Shown here: positions 5,187-7,013 of the stretch, in pieces
How the letters are laid out: every line of letters begins with the position of its first letter
How positions within the stretch are numbered: the first letter of the stretch is position 1
Assembly: GCA_031281815.1 (NCBI GenBank)
Contig: JAITEY010000014.1
Coordinates: forward strand, 1 to 7,013
Origin: Desulfovibrio sp.
GTDB taxonomy: Bacteria > Desulfobacterota > Desulfovibrionia > Desulfovibrionales > Desulfovibrionaceae
DNA: 7,013 bases
Reading direction: 5' to 3'
Program-made: the position numbers and the translations under genes
Notes under the pieces: model-generated
What the model saw: the letters and a program-made list of their open reading frames with translations, nothing else
What the model was told of the DNA's origin: nothing
Database searches by the model: none

Positions 5187-6755
5187 CTACGGCAGGAAAA
5201 GCACCCTTTCCATAAACTCCATGTCCTCCTTGTCCGGCAATGTTCCGACGCTGACAGCGGTATCGAAGCGCATGACCGCGGAGTTTTGCGGAGTGTACTT
5301 CGGCCATTGGATGTTCGTGGGCAACTGCACACCTTGATTGGGGTTGCCCGTTGTAATGAAGTTAACCCAGCGCAGGTGCATTTCGTCGGCCGTCGCCTGC
5401 TGTTCCGGCCTTTTCAACCCCTCGACCTGAAGGTTGTTGAAGACATACGGCAGTTCCGCGGCATGCTTCGCGCCGAGTCCTACGGCGGCGTTCTCCGGCG
5501 AAACATAATTGAAATTGTAGGCATAGACATCCATGCCTCGGGCAGCCGCGGCATCCCCGAATGTTTTCATGCCCGCGGTAAAGCCGGTATACGCCAGCAA
5601 CCGGCGTATCCTCAGGAAAGCCGGATGCTCCGCGTCCACGGGAAAGCGGTCAAGCACGGCCTGAGCCTTGTCGTAACCGCAGTTAATTGCCGCAAGCAGG
5701 GCATACGTCGGCTCACTCGCGGTTTCCGGCACGAACATTGAGCCCTCGTCCCCATTAAACCCCCATAACAGTCTGACCTTGTTGAAGGCGCCCTCTTTGA
5801 GCGCCTTGTAGGGATTTGCCGGAATAACCTTGCCGTCGAACACCGGCATCAGGGCAAAAGGCGCGAGGCTGGTTTGGTCCCACCTGAATTCGGCCAATCG
5901 GGCGAGCACCGACGCATCCACACGGCGCAGCCGGGCAAGACCCTCGGCGTCATCATCCGCATGAAAAACCGATGACAGCATCCTGCCCTGTTCAATACTG
6001 CGCGCCAAATCGCACTTGGCATAATAGGAAGTTGCGGCGGCGCCCAAAATGGTGCCGCTTTCCATGATTGCCCCGTGGAAAAGACCTTCGGCCGCCGGAC
6101 TCAGAATGAGCGCCGAGACGCTGTAGCTGCCGGCCGACTCGCCGCCGACGGTCACGTTGCCCGGGTCGCCGCCGAAGGCCGCAATATTGTCGCGGACCCA
6201 TTCCAGGGCCAGTATCTGATCCAGATGCCCCCAGTTGCCGGTGGTACCGTACATGTCGTAAGTGGTCCGGCCGGCAAGGAAACCCAAGGCGTTGAGACGG
6301 TAGTTGACGGTAACCGCCACGATGCCGTGCCCGGCAAATGAAGTGCCGTCATACAGGGCGCTTGAGCCGCTGCCTATGGCGTAGGCCCCCCCGTGAATGT
6401 AAACGTACACCGGCAACGCGGCGCCTGCTCCGGCTTCGGCCGGGGTCCAGATGTTCAGCGTAAGGCAATCCTCGGACACGGCCCGGTCGTCACTCCCGAC
6501 CTGAATCGCCGCGGGACCGTATTCCGTTGCGTCAAGCGGGCTTGTCCACGGTTCAACGCGTTGCGGCGGCGCGAATCTGAGCTCTCCCACAGGAGGTTTT
6601 GCATACGGTATGCCTTTGAAAATGCGGAGTCCTCCTTTTTCAACTCCCGCAACGTCCCCCAATGGGGTGGATACTGTAGGCGGGGCGGACGATGCCGGGC
6701 TGCACGTGATAAACAGCAGGAAACTGCACAGGAGAAAGTGAAAAACTTTATTCAT
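5187..6755 (-). CDS. Secreted type-B carboxylesterase
   Basis: Serine hydrolase of the alpha/beta-fold carboxylesterase B (COesterase; p-nitrobenzyl esterase/cholinesterase-like) family, hydrolysing carboxylic esters. The 522 residues match family size. Residues 1-24 form a Sec signal peptide (Lys3, then a hydrophobic run ending ASSA before PPT), so the enzyme should act in the periplasm or outside. The active site is complete: oxyanion hole HGGAY (121-125), nucleophile Ser207 in GGESAGS, acid Glu337 in GFNGDEGS, base His431 in GAKHAAELPYVF. The family signature SEDCLTLNIWTP lies at 94-105. The start at 6755 has GAGG 7 nt upstream. It is the lone gene of its kind here, convergent with ubiA, and 97 bp downstream of the helicase gene on the same strand. 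Substrate unknown; antibiotic or xenobiotic ester and acetylated glycan substrates are equally possible. Confidence 0.95.
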   Translation of the reverse strand: MNKVFHFLLCSFLLFITCSPASSAPPTVSTPLGDVAGVEKGGLRIFKGIPYAKPPVGELRFAPPQRVEPWTSPLDATEYGPAAIQVGSDDRAVSEDCLTLNIWTPAEAGAGAALPVYVYIHGGAYAIGSGSSALYDGTSFAGHGIVAVTVNYRLNALGFLAGRTTYDMYGTTGNWGHLDQILALEWVRDNIAAFGGDPGNVTVGGESAGSYSVSALILSPAAEGLFHGAIMESGTILGAAATSYYAKCDLARSIEQGRMLSSVFHADDDAEGLARLRRVDASVLARLAEFRWDQTSLAPFALMPVFDGKVIPANPYKALKEGAFNKVRLLWGFNGDEGSMFVPETASEPTYALLAAINCGYDKAQAVLDRFPVDAEHPAFLRIRRLLAYTGFTAGMKTFGDAAAARGMDVYAYNFNYVSPENAAVGLGAKHAAELPYVFNNLQVEGLKRPEQQATADEMHLRWVNFITTGNPNQGVQLPTNIQWPKYTPQNSAVMRFDTAVSVGTLPDKEDMEFMERVLFLP

Positions 6756-6797
6756 TACGATACCTCACAATGCGGTTTGAGAGTGTCTGTCGAGCAT

Positions 6798-6832
6798 GCC
6801 GGCCGCAAACAGCGCGTCGGAAGTTTGCCGGC
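6798..6832. other. Bulged hairpin between helicase and esterase genes
   Basis: GCAAAC (6805-6810) pairs with GTTTGC (6823-6828), and outer GCCG/CGGC arms can extend the stem past a small bulge. No T-run follows on the minus strand, so it is not a classic terminator; it may weakly separate the helicase and esterase transcripts. No clear promoter was seen in this 97-bp gap. Confidence 0.35.
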
Positions 6833-6855
6833 GTATGCGCGAGGCAGGGGAGGGG

Positions 6856-7013
6856 TCAGCCGTCAATCTCCCGCGGCGCCGCGCAAAGAGCGGCCAGACG
6901 CTTGTCCAGCCACGTGAAGCGCCGTTGCGTCCGGTTGTTCCGCACGGCTATGTGCAGAGCCTTGGGAGACCCCACCAGGATCACAAGCCTCTTGCCCCGC
7001 GTGACCCCGGTAT
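6856..7013 (-). CDS. recD2: RecD2-like ATP-dependent helicase, C-terminal end
   Basis: Only the final 51 codons and the TGA are present; the gene enters from the right edge. The fragment begins with TGVTRGKRLVILVGSPKAL, which is superfamily 1 helicase motif VI (the arginine that contacts ATP gamma-phosphate lies in TRGK) and the following strand. It continues with HIAVRNNRTQRRFTWLDKRL, an ending typical of RecD2/YrrC-type RecD-like helicases (5'-3' DNA unwinding, without RecBC). RecD of a RecBCD complex is less likely because of the AVRN...RR segment after motif VI. It is absent from a simple ORF scan because its start is outside the window. Confidence 0.83.
   Translation of the reverse strand, partial: TGVTRGKRLVILVGSPKALHIAVRNNRTQRRFTWLDKRLAALCAAPREIDG

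Noticed and set aside
6684..6755. Lipoprotein signal in the esterase (Cys10 or Cys18)
   Set aside because: Neither cysteine has a small residue at -1 as a lipobox needs; a signal peptidase I site after ASSA fits better.

Overview
The window looks like chromosomal DNA from a GC-rich, anaerobic, sulfate-reducer-type bacterium, most likely Desulfovibrio or a close relative. The main reason is the leftmost gene, a homodimeric-type pyruvate:ferredoxin oxidoreductase whose N-terminal 469 residues closely resemble, from memory, the structurally characterised Desulfovibrio africanus enzyme. A sigma-54 activator and a UbiA-type prenyltransferase suited to menaquinone synthesis fit that setting. The assignment rests on reading the sequence, not on a search.

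Layout, left to right: (1) 1-1409, minus strand, the 5' part of por, cut by the window edge. (2) 1410-1782, a gene-free por leader containing a 16-bp direct repeat and a strongly pyrimidine-rich stretch when read as por-sense RNA. (3) 1783-2041, minus strand, a 65-codon gene of unknown function with a strong ribosome binding site, ending in three consecutive perfect hairpins, the last a Rho-independent terminator. (4) 2042-2466, a dense control region: four roughly 35-bp tandem repeats in the leader of the small gene, a minus-strand sigma-54 promoter that touches a plus-strand sigma-70-like promoter, and three 18-bp dyad boxes with the geometry of TyrR boxes. (5) 2467-4179, plus strand, a PAS/AAA+/TyrR-type-HTH sigma-54 enhancer-binding protein whose last 40 or so codons are a tandem repeat running past the stop. 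(6) 4230-5099, plus strand, a UbiA-family prenyltransferase. (7) 5187-6755, minus strand, a secreted type-B carboxylesterase, convergent with ubiA. (8) 6856-7013, minus strand, the last 51 codons of a RecD2-like helicase.

How the parts may work together: regions 3-5 look like one regulatory module. The activator would bind its boxes in the shared intergenic region, switch on the sigma-54 promoter of the small gene, and interfere with or tune its own divergent promoter. The small gene lies between activator and por on the por strand. It ends in a good terminator, so por probably depends on terminator read-through or on its own promoter in the 370-bp leader. The output of the module may be the 65-residue protein, a structured RNA from its 3' end, or both. 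This module, not the ordinary enzymes around it, is the part most worth following up.
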